Shown piece after piece: positions 32,889-44,300 of a DNA stretch of 51,979 nucleotides. The translations under genes were made by a program, and so were the position numbers. The stretch comes from a virus, in the IMG/VR virus record IMGVR_UViG_3300029319_000076, positions 1 through 51,979 of that record, one strand, 5' to 3'. The notes beneath the pieces were generated by a model. That model made no database searches, was not told the origin of the DNA, and was given only the letters and a program-made list of their open reading frames with translations. Each line of letters opens with the position of its first letter. The first letter of the stretch is position 1.

Positions 32889-33581
32889 TTAACTAATTAA
32901 TTTAAATTCAACATCCAATTTATTATAATCAACTGCATAATATCCATTGAGCATTGTTATAACAGCATCCATTCTACCTAACGCTAGTAAATCTTGTGCC
33001 ATGGTTCCAATATATTTTGCAGCCTGGCCAATATAACTAAATTCGTAAATAGGTATTCCAGATTTTGAAGTTCCTATTATTTTGTAATTTTCTTTCAATC
33101 TTATATCTGAATGAAAATATGCTGCACCACCAGCTGGTGCTGTTGTTGCAACAGTTGCTTGGTTAATTGTAGCAGATACTGCTACTGATACTCCAGAAGT
33201 AGTTACAGCTGATGAATTATTACTTGTGGATGTACTATTATTATTGGTTCCAGTAGTTAGTCCTGCAGGACTATCATTTACAGTTGCTGTTGTAACAGGT
33301 GGTGTGTAATTATGGTCATATCGTTCAAATTCAAAACAACCATGAGGAACTGCTTGATCAGGTCTTTTTACTGAAGATATTTGCATATTAATTGCTTCAT
33401 TATAATATTCTCCTTGATTCATTGCAGACAAAGATATTCCATTATCAGATGTGTCTATTGGTGCTTGTGCTTGGCTTGGATAATTTACTCTATTATAATA
33501 ATTGTAATAAAGTTCATTTGCAATTCCTAACATTGATAGCGAAGTTCCGTTATTTATTGCTGTTGATGATGGTACTGCCAT
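32889..33581 (-). CDS. Small virion protein with S74-like C-terminus
   Basis: This 230-residue protein has a Tyr/Asn-rich first half (ANELYYNYYNRVNYPSQAQA) and a long Ser/Thr/Asn linker. Its C-terminal part reads HSDIRLKENYKIIGTSKSGI, then YEFSYIGQAAKYIGTMAQDL and YYAVDYNKLDV. The SDxRxKEN start, the 'GTMAQDL' block and the final 'AVDYNKL' correspond to the S74 intramolecular chaperone of phage fibres (endosialidase type), in shortened form. This family trimerises fibres and usually cuts itself off at the Ser of SD. It follows the giant S74 protein directly (1-base gap), so it may be a duplicated chaperone or a tail-fibre cap. Confidence 0.74.
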   Translation of the reverse strand: MAVPSSTAINNGTSLSMLGIANELYYNYYNRVNYPSQAQAPIDTSDNGISLSAMNQGEYYNEAINMQISSVKRPDQAVPHGCFEFERYDHNYTPPVTTATVNDSPAGLTTGTNNNSTSTSNNSSAVTTSGVSVAVSATINQATVATTAPAGGAAYFHSDIRLKENYKIIGTSKSGIPIYEFSYIGQAAKYIGTMAQDLLALGRMDAVITMLNGYYAVDYNKLDVEFKLIS

Positions 33582-33582
33582 T

Positions 33583-36500
33583 TTATTTCTCCAATTTTTT
33601 AATTCTTTCTGTTAATTCATCTATTTGTTTTTGTTGGTCTTTTATTCCTTCAATTAATACTGCAACTAGTTTTTCATATTTTACTGCTAAGAATCCTGTA
33701 TCTCTTTCTATTACAGCTGATGGAATTACTTTTTGAACATCTTGTGCAATCACACCAATATCATGTTTTGTTCCATCTTGTAGATAAGTATCATCTGTTG
33801 TCCACATTGGAGCATCTTCATTATCTTTCCAGTCAAATTCAACTCCACGTAGACTTTTTATTTTGTCTAATGCATCTTCTATTATAAATATGTTTTCTTT
33901 CTGTCTTTCATCAGAAGAATAGAAAGCTAATATGTCTTGGCCACTTCGTATTTCATCTTGATTAAACATTGGTCCATCAACACCGTAAAAAGAATATCCA
34001 TCTTCATCTGCATACGCAAGATATGCACACATAATAGTTTCTTGCGCACTTGATCCAAGACATAATCCTAAAGTAGCTTCAGCAACAACTCCTGCATGAA
34101 ATGGTTTTGTTTTGGTTTGCGTGTTTAATGGACATGAATTTTGCTGAAATGGTTTAACTTTTCCAGTCAATGTTGGTGCAGTATTTGTCCACCATGCAGG
34201 CGGAGTAAATCCATTTGATATTCCAAAAAATGCACTTGTTCTATTAGATCCTAAAGTAGCACCTCCTGATGATACAAATAATGGTGCACCTGCACCTGCA
34301 TCTCCAAAATCACTTGTATTGGTGATTCGAACTGTACCTGCTGTTATTTCCATTCCTGGATGAGCTGGTGATGTTAATACATCGTCATCAATACGTAATA
34401 CTTGTTGGTCACTGGCATTAAAGAATGTTATGTTATTGCCAGAACCTCCTATTTCAATACGCTTGCCAGAACCTCTAGTTCTAATACGCGCATTTGAACC
34501 TGGACCTGTCAATCCGGTGCTGGTGAAGTCCCATCCTCCAATGTTGGCTGTATTATTTGTTGAATCCAATAAAAATCTTGCAGCATTGTTTGCACGCATT
34601 TCCAATATACCATTGTTAAGATCAAAATATGTACCACTACTATTAGCTAATCCAGCTAAACCTCCATTTGCAATTGCAGCTGTATCAGCGTTTTGAGATA
34701 AAATAACACCAGTTTTTAACATGTTTCCAGATATTTGAGTACCACCACCCAATGTTGGAGCTGGACCACAAGCTATTTTTTGAATTACCATGTGATCTTG
34801 TCTGCCTGCACCACCACCAGAATTGTCAACTGCTATACGCATAGCTAAATCATCATCTGCTCTATTACTCCATTCTACATGATGAATCGGTGTAGTAAAA
34901 TCACCATTTCTATATACTTTACCAGTTGCACCTTTTTCATGTATAGTTATTTGTATACGCAATAAATCACCTGCATTATAATTTCCTCCAATAACTTCAA
35001 CACTACCAACTGGGGACTGAGAATCGTTATTTGGGTGGACATTGCTTCCGGCAGCACTTTGATCGGTTCGGTAATACGTCCAGATATTACCATTATTTTG
35101 CAGATAGATATTATAAAAGTTATTGCTATAACTTGTACCATTCAGTTTACCCATACCAATCATTGTTAACCCGGTTGTTTTTTTCATTAACACGTCAACG
35201 GTCATTGTAGGTCGAGTATCTCTTTGCCAGTAATTTTTACTAACCATTGACCATTTCCAACTATTTTCAACAGGTGCATCTGGAGGTATTGTAAAAAATA
35301 CTCCTTGGTCAGCAAAAGATGCAGAAACTTTAGGTAATCTTCCAGTCATGGCTCTATCAAAGTCTGCAGAATCTTTTTCTGCAAAATAAAAATGGTCATT
35401 TAAAGAAGCTGATGTTGTGCATATATGTTCAAATGATTCATTAATTTTTGTTGGTGTTACAAGACTTTGAAGAGAATTCATACCTATAACATTTTGTGTA
35501 TTGTAAGGTATAACACCTCCTCTTCGTTTTATGTTACCTTTTAAAATTTCATTGTTATATGTTCCATCATGCTCCATAACTGCAACAATAGTATCATGAT
35601 CAGTTGGAGTAAATTTTAGCGATCCAGAACCATTTCCAGGATTATTACCTACTATTAAATATTCCATCTCACCAGCAGTATTTGGTGTATATTTTATAGT
35701 ACATAAATGATCCAATCCATCTTGAGTATTAAATGCTCCATACGGTATAGAGTCACCAGCAGTGGTAAATTGAGGACTATGACCAGAAAATCGTTTGTCT
35801 ATTGATTGAGATGAAAACATTATATAATGTCTTCCTTTTGCGTTACTACTTTCTAGATGAGTTACAAGTCGTTTTTGACGCGCATTTAAATGCCTACCTT
35901 CTGCTACGTAACCAGTAGGTGTTCTTAAAAAGTCCCCATTGATTCCAACTTCACCAGAATTCAATGTAGCCTTATTTGATTCATAGTTAGCTAAAAAAGT
36001 TAAATTACTTTCACCACCAACAGCAATACCAGGCGGAAAAGTCAAATCAGCTAATGATTGAGATATAACTGATGCTTCAACTCCACCACCACCTTGATTG
36101 AAATCACCTGTATTTGTAACATTGATTTGACCTGAAACTGTTAAGCTTGAACCGTCCCAAACTAACTTATCTCCTAATGAAAAATTACCATCGCTATCAA
36201 CAAAAAATCCAGTATTTGAATTGTTATGTGTGCCAGTACCAACATGTAATTTTCCATCACCAATAGTAACTCCACCTATATTACCTAAGCTAGCTGATAA
36301 TGTTCCATCAACAGAAAGTGTACTTCCATCAAATTCCAATTTAGGATTTGATGATCCACCTAACTTAAATGTACCTGCATCTAAATCTAATTCTGATCCA
36401 GCGGATGCGCCAAAATTATTTGATTTAATTTTACCTGTCTGAATTGAATCACCATCAATTATAGTTCCACCACTTGCAGCATCTGTATTTGTTACAATAG

Positions 36501-39500
36501 CTTCCATCTGACTGGTTGAAAGCACAGTATCTTTATAATATCTTATGTCATGCCATGTTCCATGGAATGCTTTATTATTTGATGAAAACCATCCTGGAGC
36601 TCCATGTTCCCATTTTACATAACTTGATGCAGTAAATTCAGATGGCCAGCCAAATAATTTATCTCCGGAACTACTTGCAAATGTTATCTTCCCACTAGCT
36701 CCAGTTTCATATGAACCAGATGTTATATTGTAAACATCAATAGAAGATGAATGATTTTCTTTGGCTGTAACAAATATATGATATAAATCATTTTCTTTGA
36801 TTGGAAAAGCTGCAGGTGTTGTAATGGTGAATGAATTACGTCTTGAAGCGTCATTATCAACAGAACCTGAATATATTCTCCATTGTAACCTATTGGTATT
36901 TAATTTTAACAAATCAAATCTAGGAAAGTTACGTGTTACAAAAGTATGTTTATCCATACTTTCAGATGCAAATGACATTCTAAATCCTGCAGAGAATGCA
37001 TTTTGGCCAGCTGGTAATGATGATGTAATTGCATTTGACGCAGATGCAAATGGTCCTTGTAATTCAGTTGTTCCTATAATAGTTACAGCACCAGGTACTG
37101 CAAAATTAACTAAATTTTGTTGACTATATGAAGCTGTAAATCCGTTAGGAGTTTGACTTAAAATTTTATTGTTTGTTGATCCATTAAAATTGTAATGTAA
37201 AAATAAGTTATCATTTGGTGCTTGAGCAGCTCTTGAACCTATTTCTATTTTACCTTTGAAATATCCATTTTGAGTATATAAACCAAATCCAGTAACATCA
37301 TCTGAAAAACTTGAGTCTGTTATGCCTGATAAATCTCCAAGTCTAGCTTTAAGATCAACGTCGTATACTCCTGATCCAGTTCGTTCTACAATGTCTATAT
37401 ATGGTGTAGTTGGGTCATTTGGATTAGCATTTAATCTTATATAACCAGTTCCTAATTTACCAGTTGATACAATTACCTGCGATCCTGTATATCCTTGTGC
37501 GCCTGCAGGTGTATCACCTAACGACTGTGATGGTCCAAATATACCAGATCCTAATCCTCTTTCAATATAAATTTTACCTGCAAAATTTTGATCGCTGCCA
37601 GGCACATCACGCGAAGCAGATTCAACTTTAACATATTCAGTTGAGAATCCAGTATCGGTAACTTTTTTAAGTGTTAATATTTCACCTACAGCAAAACCTG
37701 ATACATTGACAACTGACATGGTTGTATCTGTTGCTGTATATGCTCCTGCAGGATTATCAGCTGATGAAGTTAATGTAGTTGAATTGGCAACATATAATTG
37801 ACCTCCTACCGCATTAACTGATTCTTTTTCAAATACCGCAGTTGATAATGTACCTCTTATTCTTGCGTTTTCTACTTCAAGGAAACCTCCACTTGCAGCA
37901 GTTAATCTAAAACCAGATCCAGCTAGGTTAGAAGCAAAACCATCAGATTCAATAGTTCCATCTTTTCGGATAATCATTGAACCACCTTGGAACTTTTCAT
38001 TATCAAACGTCCAACCTGCTATTTGATTGGTAGATCCTAATTCAAATATTGTGCTTCCTCCAGTGACACCTTTTATACCAAAATCATCTGAAGCTTTATA
38101 TTTTAATTCTACAAAATCGTTATTATCATCTACACCATCAAAAACTTTTAATCCATAACTTGCACTTAAATGTACACCTAGATTTGTAAGTTTAGATGCT
38201 GATATTGACCAACCTGCTATTTGATTGGTAGATCCTAACTGAAATATATCTACATTACCAACCTTTCCTTGTAAACCAAAATCAGTAGTACTTTGAAAAT
38301 ACATTTTAATTCTATTTTGGTCTGATGATTTTTGAACCATTATTGCTGGTGTATCATCTGCTTCAAGTCTTATACCTGATCCATTACTTGGATCTGACAT
38401 ATTTGAATTAAATAAATTAGTATCATCAAATTCAAATCCAGCAATTTTACCACCAGTAAATTGTACTTTTGATCCAGTTATTTGTCCAGTACTTTTTAAT
38501 ATTAAAGCATTGTTAGATGATGAAATTGTAGTGGCATCAATACTAAATCCACCTATATCACCTGAGTTAGCTGAAATTTTACCTGATATATCGGCATTTG
38601 TAGCTTTTAATGCTCCAGCCGTATCAACACTAAATGGTGCAGATGCAAATGTTGCATGACCTAATTGTATTCCAGTATCTGCATCAGCAATAAGAATACT
38701 ATTACCTGATCCTAATGTTAATGATTTACCTGCAGAGCTTAGTTCGATATTTGTAGCAGATAATTTATCTACACCTATATCAAAGCCACCTATTGTACCA
38801 CCAGCTTCTGCTGTAATAGTACCTTGCATAACTACACTACCAGTTTGATCTAAATGAAAATTACTTGCAGATATTTCAATATTTCCATTTGATCCGCAAA
38901 CAAAACTTGAAGTACTTCCTAAAAAGAATTTTTGAGTTTTTATATCTAATTCAGATGGATCTGTACGGAATCTAAAAAAGTTGTTAGCATCTTGTACTAA
39001 CTCAAATCCAACTCCGTCATATACTGTTGAACTACCAGGTAATACAGATCCACTATAAAATAAAAATCCTGGTCCTGATGTTCCATTTAATGCTTCAGCA
39101 AAACCTTCATAACCAATTGATCTTATAAACCCAGAACTTACACCTGCTAATTCTATACCAGAACCAACAGAATTACCTATAAATATTGAACCTGATAAAA
39201 GATTGGACCCTCCTTCTATATATACATTTGCTCCTGTAAATATTGCTCCACCAACTTGTGTTTTATGTTTAGATGCTTTACCATTTGAATCATAATATCT
39301 TATTTCAAAATCTTGAGCGGTATGCATTTTATCAACTGCTATAGGAACAAGTATTCTTGTCATTGAAGGAGAAAATCCTTCAAGTCTATTTGGATACATA
39401 TGAATTTCACTTAAATGCCATTCACCTGCTCTTACAACAAATATTGGAACACCATCTCCATCTTTGTCTGGTTCAAAATGTGCTTGTATGTTATCAAATC

Positions 39501-41271
39501 TTGATCCAGAACCCCCTTCAATTGTACCAATATGTTTTCCTAATGATTTATCGTTAATAAAAAATGTTGGCGACTCTTGTCCTTTTCCAGCTGTAGCTTT
39601 GAATGCTGATCCTGATATGTAAATATCAATTCGAGGTTTTTGAATGTTATCTGTTTTTGCATTTGGATTGTCAAATGATTTTGCATCAAATTCAATATAA
39701 TATGGTGCGCCTGCATATATTCTACGAGCGAATTGATCTTTTATTTTAACAAGATGAAAATGATTATTACTTGAAAATCCAGAACTTGCATTTGGACGTA
39801 TCTTTAAAGCAGACATTAAATGAGTTCTACTATGATCAACTATTGGTGTACCTTGTCCTCCACCGCCTCTTTTCTCCCAATACTTGTTAATAGTATTATT
39901 ACCTAATATTATACCCATTCCAGTTGAAGTAGTAAGACTTGTTTCATCAATTAACATGTCTTGTTGTTCAACATCTGTTTCATTTACTTGGACAAAATCT
40001 CCTGTAGCAGCTTGATTTTTTTGATATACTCTAATTCTAGCTATATCCCCAGTTGCAGGCATTAAATTAGATATTATAATATTTGCATATGATTGGCTAT
40101 TTTCTGTTGTTACAAAATTTGGTTTTTGAGAATAAGATGCTGTCCATGTAGTAGTTGGCTCAAATCCATGAATTTTTTGAATTGAACCATCTTTTGCAGT
40201 ATAGTTAAAATTATATGTATTTGTTACATCAGCTACAAATTCACTTTGAAGTTTAACAATTGTTGCTTCGTATGAAGCTGAAGCAATTTTTGTACCATCT
40301 TTTGTTTTAATTTGCAAGGGACCTGGAATTGTTATTTTTCCTCCAACCATGTCTGGTTCAAATTTAAATCCGGATGAATGAATTTGTGGTAGTTCAATGC
40401 CTGGTAATTCTAATGGGGCTTGACTTTTCATTACCTGTAATCCTAATGCAGCGCTATTACTTACTTGTGATATAAACGGAGCTAGTTGTGCTTTAGTAAC
40501 TGCTGGTGATAATGAATTTACGGGTACTCTATTAAACTGTCCAAATTTTAATACGCCTTTACCAAACGGAGATCTTACATAAGGTATTTGTTCTCCAGCT
40601 GCTCCTTGACCCTGAACAGCTGCTGAATCTGGAACTTTTTGTATAGTTGTAGGCGAAGCTTGTAATCTAAATGTATTACCTGCTGATCCTTTTTTTGTTT
40701 GAAATTGACTTCCTGATGGATGTATAGTTGTAAAAAAAGGAACTGTCATTTCATTTATTTCAACTCTTGGAAAACTAGTTCCTTGTCCTGAAGCTGATAT
40801 AAATAATATTTCTGATGTATTTTCTGCACTAGGCTGTACAGGTATTGTACGTCTCCATTTTATATTTGGAGCATCTTTAAAATTAGGAGAATTTGGATCA
40901 TTACTTATTGGTAACTTACCAGTACGCAATTCTCGAATTCGTATTGCTCTTCCTGCAAGATATACCGTTGCAATTCCAGGAGGTGTATCTGGATAGATAT
41001 ATACAACAATTACACGTGTACCGTCACCTTCAACATAATTTAATATTTCATGATAAATAGGTTTATCATTGGCGTCTAAAATTTCTGTATGAATTACTGA
41101 GTCAGGAACTAATACATTACCTGTTGCACGAAGTTTAATAACATTTTTACCAGCCGTAAATTTTCTTGGAAATTCTGTAATTTGAAAGTATTTAGGCGAT
41201 GTTCTAGAAGTATCAGTAGCTAATACTGGTAAATCTGCGATTCCGCGTCTGCCTATTATTTTCTTTATCAT
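33583..41271 (-). CDS. Giant fibre / host-recognition protein with S74 chaperone
   Basis: At 2562 residues this is the largest gene of the window. The N-terminus (GRRGIADLPVLATDTSRTSP, then TEFPRKFTAGKNVIKLRATG) is beta-rich and may attach to the virion. The middle holds repeats of the type GSTNQIAGW-S/T and GDIGGFSIDATTISSSNN. Segments near residues 1370-1560 and 1850-2150 look like LamG/concanavalin-like beta-sandwiches (FLHYNFNGSTN, KVYRNGDF). The last 110 residues are a S74 chaperone: SDERQKENIFIIEDAL, VEFDWKDN, DIGVIAQDVQKVIP, FLAVKYEKLVAVLIEGI, then a coiled coil. Self-cleavage probably occurs before the Ser of SDERQKEN. It starts with AGGAG and has a long leader with a repeat. Confidence 0.86.
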   Translation of the reverse strand: MIKKIIGRRGIADLPVLATDTSRTSPKYFQITEFPRKFTAGKNVIKLRATGNVLVPDSVIHTEILDANDKPIYHEILNYVEGDGTRVIVVYIYPDTPPGIATVYLAGRAIRIRELRTGKLPISNDPNSPNFKDAPNIKWRRTIPVQPSAENTSEILFISASGQGTSFPRVEINEMTVPFFTTIHPSGSQFQTKKGSAGNTFRLQASPTTIQKVPDSAAVQGQGAAGEQIPYVRSPFGKGVLKFGQFNRVPVNSLSPAVTKAQLAPFISQVSNSAALGLQVMKSQAPLELPGIELPQIHSSGFKFEPDMVGGKITIPGPLQIKTKDGTKIASASYEATIVKLQSEFVADVTNTYNFNYTAKDGSIQKIHGFEPTTTWTASYSQKPNFVTTENSQSYANIIISNLMPATGDIARIRVYQKNQAATGDFVQVNETDVEQQDMLIDETSLTTSTGMGIILGNNTINKYWEKRGGGGQGTPIVDHSRTHLMSALKIRPNASSGFSSNNHFHLVKIKDQFARRIYAGAPYYIEFDAKSFDNPNAKTDNIQKPRIDIYISGSAFKATAGKGQESPTFFINDKSLGKHIGTIEGGSGSRFDNIQAHFEPDKDGDGVPIFVVRAGEWHLSEIHMYPNRLEGFSPSMTRILVPIAVDKMHTAQDFEIRYYDSNGKASKHKTQVGGAIFTGANVYIEGGSNLLSGSIFIGNSVGSGIELAGVSSGFIRSIGYEGFAEALNGTSGPGFLFYSGSVLPGSSTVYDGVGFELVQDANNFFRFRTDPSELDIKTQKFFLGSTSSFVCGSNGNIEISASNFHLDQTGSVVMQGTITAEAGGTIGGFDIGVDKLSATNIELSSAGKSLTLGSGNSILIADADTGIQLGHATFASAPFSVDTAGALKATNADISGKISANSGDIGGFSIDATTISSSNNALILKSTGQITGSKVQFTGGKIAGFEFDDTNLFNSNMSDPSNGSGIRLEADDTPAIMVQKSSDQNRIKMYFQSTTDFGLQGKVGNVDIFQLGSTNQIAGWSISASKLTNLGVHLSASYGLKVFDGVDDNNDFVELKYKASDDFGIKGVTGGSTIFELGSTNQIAGWTFDNEKFQGGSMIIRKDGTIESDGFASNLAGSGFRLTAASGGFLEVENARIRGTLSTAVFEKESVNAVGGQLYVANSTTLTSSADNPAGAYTATDTTMSVVNVSGFAVGEILTLKKVTDTGFSTEYVKVESASRDVPGSDQNFAGKIYIERGLGSGIFGPSQSLGDTPAGAQGYTGSQVIVSTGKLGTGYIRLNANPNDPTTPYIDIVERTGSGVYDVDLKARLGDLSGITDSSFSDDVTGFGLYTQNGYFKGKIEIGSRAAQAPNDNLFLHYNFNGSTNNKILSQTPNGFTASYSQQNLVNFAVPGAVTIIGTTELQGPFASASNAITSSLPAGQNAFSAGFRMSFASESMDKHTFVTRNFPRFDLLKLNTNRLQWRIYSGSVDNDASRRNSFTITTPAAFPIKENDLYHIFVTAKENHSSSIDVYNITSGSYETGASGKITFASSSGDKLFGWPSEFTASSYVKWEHGAPGWFSSNNKAFHGTWHDIRYYKDTVLSTSQMEAIVTNTDAASGGTIIDGDSIQTGKIKSNNFGASAGSELDLDAGTFKLGGSSNPKLEFDGSTLSVDGTLSASLGNIGGVTIGDGKLHVGTGTHNNSNTGFFVDSDGNFSLGDKLVWDGSSLTVSGQINVTNTGDFNQGGGGVEASVISQSLADLTFPPGIAVGGESNLTFLANYESNKATLNSGEVGINGDFLRTPTGYVAEGRHLNARQKRLVTHLESSNAKGRHYIMFSSQSIDKRFSGHSPQFTTAGDSIPYGAFNTQDGLDHLCTIKYTPNTAGEMEYLIVGNNPGNGSGSLKFTPTDHDTIVAVMEHDGTYNNEILKGNIKRRGGVIPYNTQNVIGMNSLQSLVTPTKINESFEHICTTSASLNDHFYFAEKDSADFDRAMTGRLPKVSASFADQGVFFTIPPDAPVENSWKWSMVSKNYWQRDTRPTMTVDVLMKKTTGLTMIGMGKLNGTSYSNNFYNIYLQNNGNIWTYYRTDQSAAGSNVHPNNDSQSPVGSVEVIGGNYNAGDLLRIQITIHEKGATGKVYRNGDFTTPIHHVEWSNRADDDLAMRIAVDNSGGGAGRQDHMVIQKIACGPAPTLGGGTQISGNMLKTGVILSQNADTAAIANGGLAGLANSSGTYFDLNNGILEMRANNAARFLLDSTNNTANIGGWDFTSTGLTGPGSNARIRTRGSGKRIEIGGSGNNITFFNASDQQVLRIDDDVLTSPAHPGMEITAGTVRITNTSDFGDAGAGAPLFVSSGGATLGSNRTSAFFGISNGFTPPAWWTNTAPTLTGKVKPFQQNSCPLNTQTKTKPFHAGVVAEATLGLCLGSSAQETIMCAYLAYADEDGYSFYGVDGPMFNQDEIRSGQDILAFYSSDERQKENIFIIEDALDKIKSLRGVEFDWKDNEDAPMWTTDDTYLQDGTKHDIGVIAQDVQKVIPSAVIERDTGFLAVKYEKLVAVLIEGIKDQQKQIDELTERIKKLEK
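38011..38238 (-). repeat. 30-bp direct repeat inside the giant fibre gene
   Basis: The same 30 bases occur at 38011-38040 and 38209-38238, beginning CCAACCTGCTATTTGATTGG on the plus strand. They encode the block LGSTNQIAGW. The exact identity over synonymous positions suggests recent duplication or gene conversion. Confidence 0.8.
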
Positions 41272-41280
41272 AATTTTCTC

Positions 41281-41316
41281 CTACGGGGCCTTTCAGCTGG
41301 TGTAAACTACGGGGCC
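41281..41316 (-). promoter_or_regulatory. Duplicated GGCCCCGTAG in leader of giant fibre gene
   Basis: The coding strand carries GGCCCCGTAG twice (41307-41316 and 41281-41290), 26 bases apart and just before the SD. It is GC-rich in A+T-rich surroundings. The first copy overlaps a possible three-codon leader frame (ATG GCC CCG TAG). Function is unknown. Confidence 0.55.
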
Positions 41317-41364
41317 ATTTCTTCTTTTATGAATGATAGCGATTGTAGCTAGAAATTCTTTATA

Positions 41365-41372
41365 ATAAATAT
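41365..41372 (-). promoter_or_regulatory. ATATTTAT motif (putative late promoter)
   Basis: The coding strand reads GCATATTTATTATAAAG, about 94 bases before the giant fibre ATG, the longest leader in the set. It lies just after the recombination nuclease stop codon. Confidence 0.54.
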
Positions 41373-41381
41373 GCAGGTAGG

Positions 41382-44300
41382 TTAAGAATATGAAATTTTT
41401 GAATATCCGTTTGTTTTCTTTATTTCAATTAATTTATCTACAATATCTCTCATTGCATCTATATGAGATATACATAAAATAAATCCAAATTGAGATTTTA
41501 AATAATCAAATAACAAATACATTGAATTAAGATTATCTGAATCTAAAACACCAAATCCTTCATCTATTGCTAAAAAGTTTGGCCTTGGTAAACTAGATAC
41601 ATTGATTAAAGATGTTCTAATTGCTAACGATGAAATAAACTTTTCCATACCAGATGTTAACTCAAGCGGCCAAAAATTATCATCATCATAAACAATATGA
41701 GCATTTATATTTTTACCATCTGTATGTAATACAATTGTAAATTCAACTATTTGATTTAGAATATTATTTATTTCTGATTCTATTTGTGGAAGAGCTTTTG
41801 AAATTAAATGATATGGAACACCATCCCGTTGTACAGCTTTTTGATAGTATTCAAATCCTTGATATTGTTGTTCTAAATCTTTTAACCTATTTATACCATC
41901 TTGAGCATCTTGTCTAGATTTTTCAGCCATTTTTAATCTGCCTGATAATGATAATAATTTAGAATCTAATTCTGATAAATCTGTATTAACTGTACTTATT
42001 TCTTCTCTAATTTCAGTTATTTCTAAATTTTTTGTTTTGTTATATTCTATATTAGATTTTTGTTTTAAAGATTTTTTTAGTTCTGTTTTACTAGATTTAA
42101 TATCTTCTCGACATTTATGTATTTTCCATTTAAACTGTTCAAGTTCTTTTTCTTGATTATTTAATGTTCTATCAGATTCGTTTAGATTATTTTTTAACTG
42201 AGCTAATACTTGTAACTTTTCTTTTGGCTTATCTTCATGTTCTATTTTTGCAATACCATCTTCAAAATGTTTAATATCAAACTCAATAGCTTGTTCTTCA
42301 TCAATTAATTTAGGTAAAAGATCTGCAACTTGTTTTGTTTCTTGTAACCATGGATTGGCCATACAGTAACTACAATCTTCATCCCATTCATGTTTATCTA
42401 ATTTAGATACCATCTTTTGAGCATGTTGAATTTTTAATTGTTTCAATTTAAGATCATTGTTCAATTTAATAACCGTATCTTGATAATCTTTTAATTCAAC
42501 TATTGCATGCTGTAAAGCTTGTTCATCAATCTTATTTATTTTTTGATTTGTTTCTTTTATTAATTTTTTCTGTTCACGTATTATTTCTGTTTGAGTATTT
42601 CTATCTGCAATAACTTCTTGCAACTCATCTTCCATTCGTTCAATTTCTGATTCTATATCCGCTGGCGATCTTAATGTATCATCAACCTTTTTTAGTTCTT
42701 TTGTCAATGAAAAAATAATGTCATTTAAATTAGTTTTCATTTCTTCATGTTCTGATTTATCTAATTTCATTTGTTCATATGAACCAGTATATTGAGTAAT
42801 AATTTCATTTGCATTAACAAGATCAGTTGAAAAATCTTTTCGTTTATATTCTCTAATCAATGCTGCTGTTTCTCTTATTTCTTCATGGCCAATTAAATAC
42901 TGTTGTTCAAATATATCAATATCTAAAAATTGAGATAATAGATCTTTTCGTTCTCTTTGAGTTTTATCAATAAATCCTGTATTATTATTTTGTAATGATA
43001 ATGCAGTTAAAACAAAATCTTCATATGATCCTAAATATTGTCTTATACTTTTATTTGTAGAATCTCTTTGATCTCCGTTTAATGATTCTTCATTGCCAGC
43101 TTTATCAACTCTCCAAAAATTAACATCTACTTTAACATGACCTCTATTATTTTTCTTTCCTGTTCTTTCTATAAAATAAGAATATTTTCCTAACTCAAAT
43201 TCAAACTTACAGTAAAATCTAGATTTTTTATTATTTAATACATGTGCTGCTTTTTTAGTTCTTGAACATCTATCAAAACATGTAAATGCTAATGCATCTA
43301 ATAATGTTGATTTACCTGACGCATTTGGTGCAAATAATCCATAACTTCCAATAATATTAGTAAAATCAACAACATTATCTTCGCCGTAACTAAACATATT
43401 TGAAAATTCAAATTTCTTTGGTGTCCATGTTATATTTCTTGTCAATGTATTGGCAGGTAATTTTGAATGAACTAATCTATTGATATGACGTATTGTATCT
43501 AATAATGTATCATCCAATGCATACTCATCTGATAAATATTCTGATATCACATTGTTTTGCCATTCAACATCTCTTACATTTCCAAAATTAATTTTATTTT
43601 TTGCATCTGTTGTATTTAACGCGTTTATTTTTTGAATTGATATATCTTGAACTTGATATTTAGATTTTATATCAGCAATAATTTGTTTTAATGTTCCTGA
43701 ATCAGTATCTTTTACCTTTAATCGTAATCTTGGCTTTTTAGGAACCTTTGTATTTGGATTAATAATTTTACCATTATCAACTTCATAAGTATAATAACCA
43801 TAATCATTTTCAATTTCAACAAATTCATGCGTCTTAGTTGCAAGGTCCCAGATCATAATACCATGTCCTAATGATTCACCATGATTCTGCTGAATTAATG
43901 ATCCTGCATATGCTATTGTTTTATCTTTATCTAAAAACTGTGGCTTATGAATATCTCCTAATAATACTAAATCATGACCTGTAAATATATCAGTTGTTAC
44001 ATGTGTATTGCTCAATGTAAATCCAGCATCAGTTGATGCATTATGCACCGATCCATGATGTAATGCAATCTTATATTTACCATCAAAATCTTTTGCTTGT
44101 ATGTAATTTATTGGCTTTTCATCCACTCCCATTACGTTAAAGTGTACACCTTGGATCTCGTATACACCGTTGTCTTTAAGATAGTGTATATTCTTATGAT
44201 TGATAGCCTTAACAATAGGACTTAAGGCGTCAAGTCTATAATTATTATTTAAGTTACAATCATGATTACCTAAAATTATAATAGTAGGTAATAGATCAGC

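Noticed and set aside
29186-41271. Possible diversity-generating retroelement acting on the fibres
   Set aside because: No reverse transcriptase, template repeat pair or adenine-biased variable region was seen in the window.
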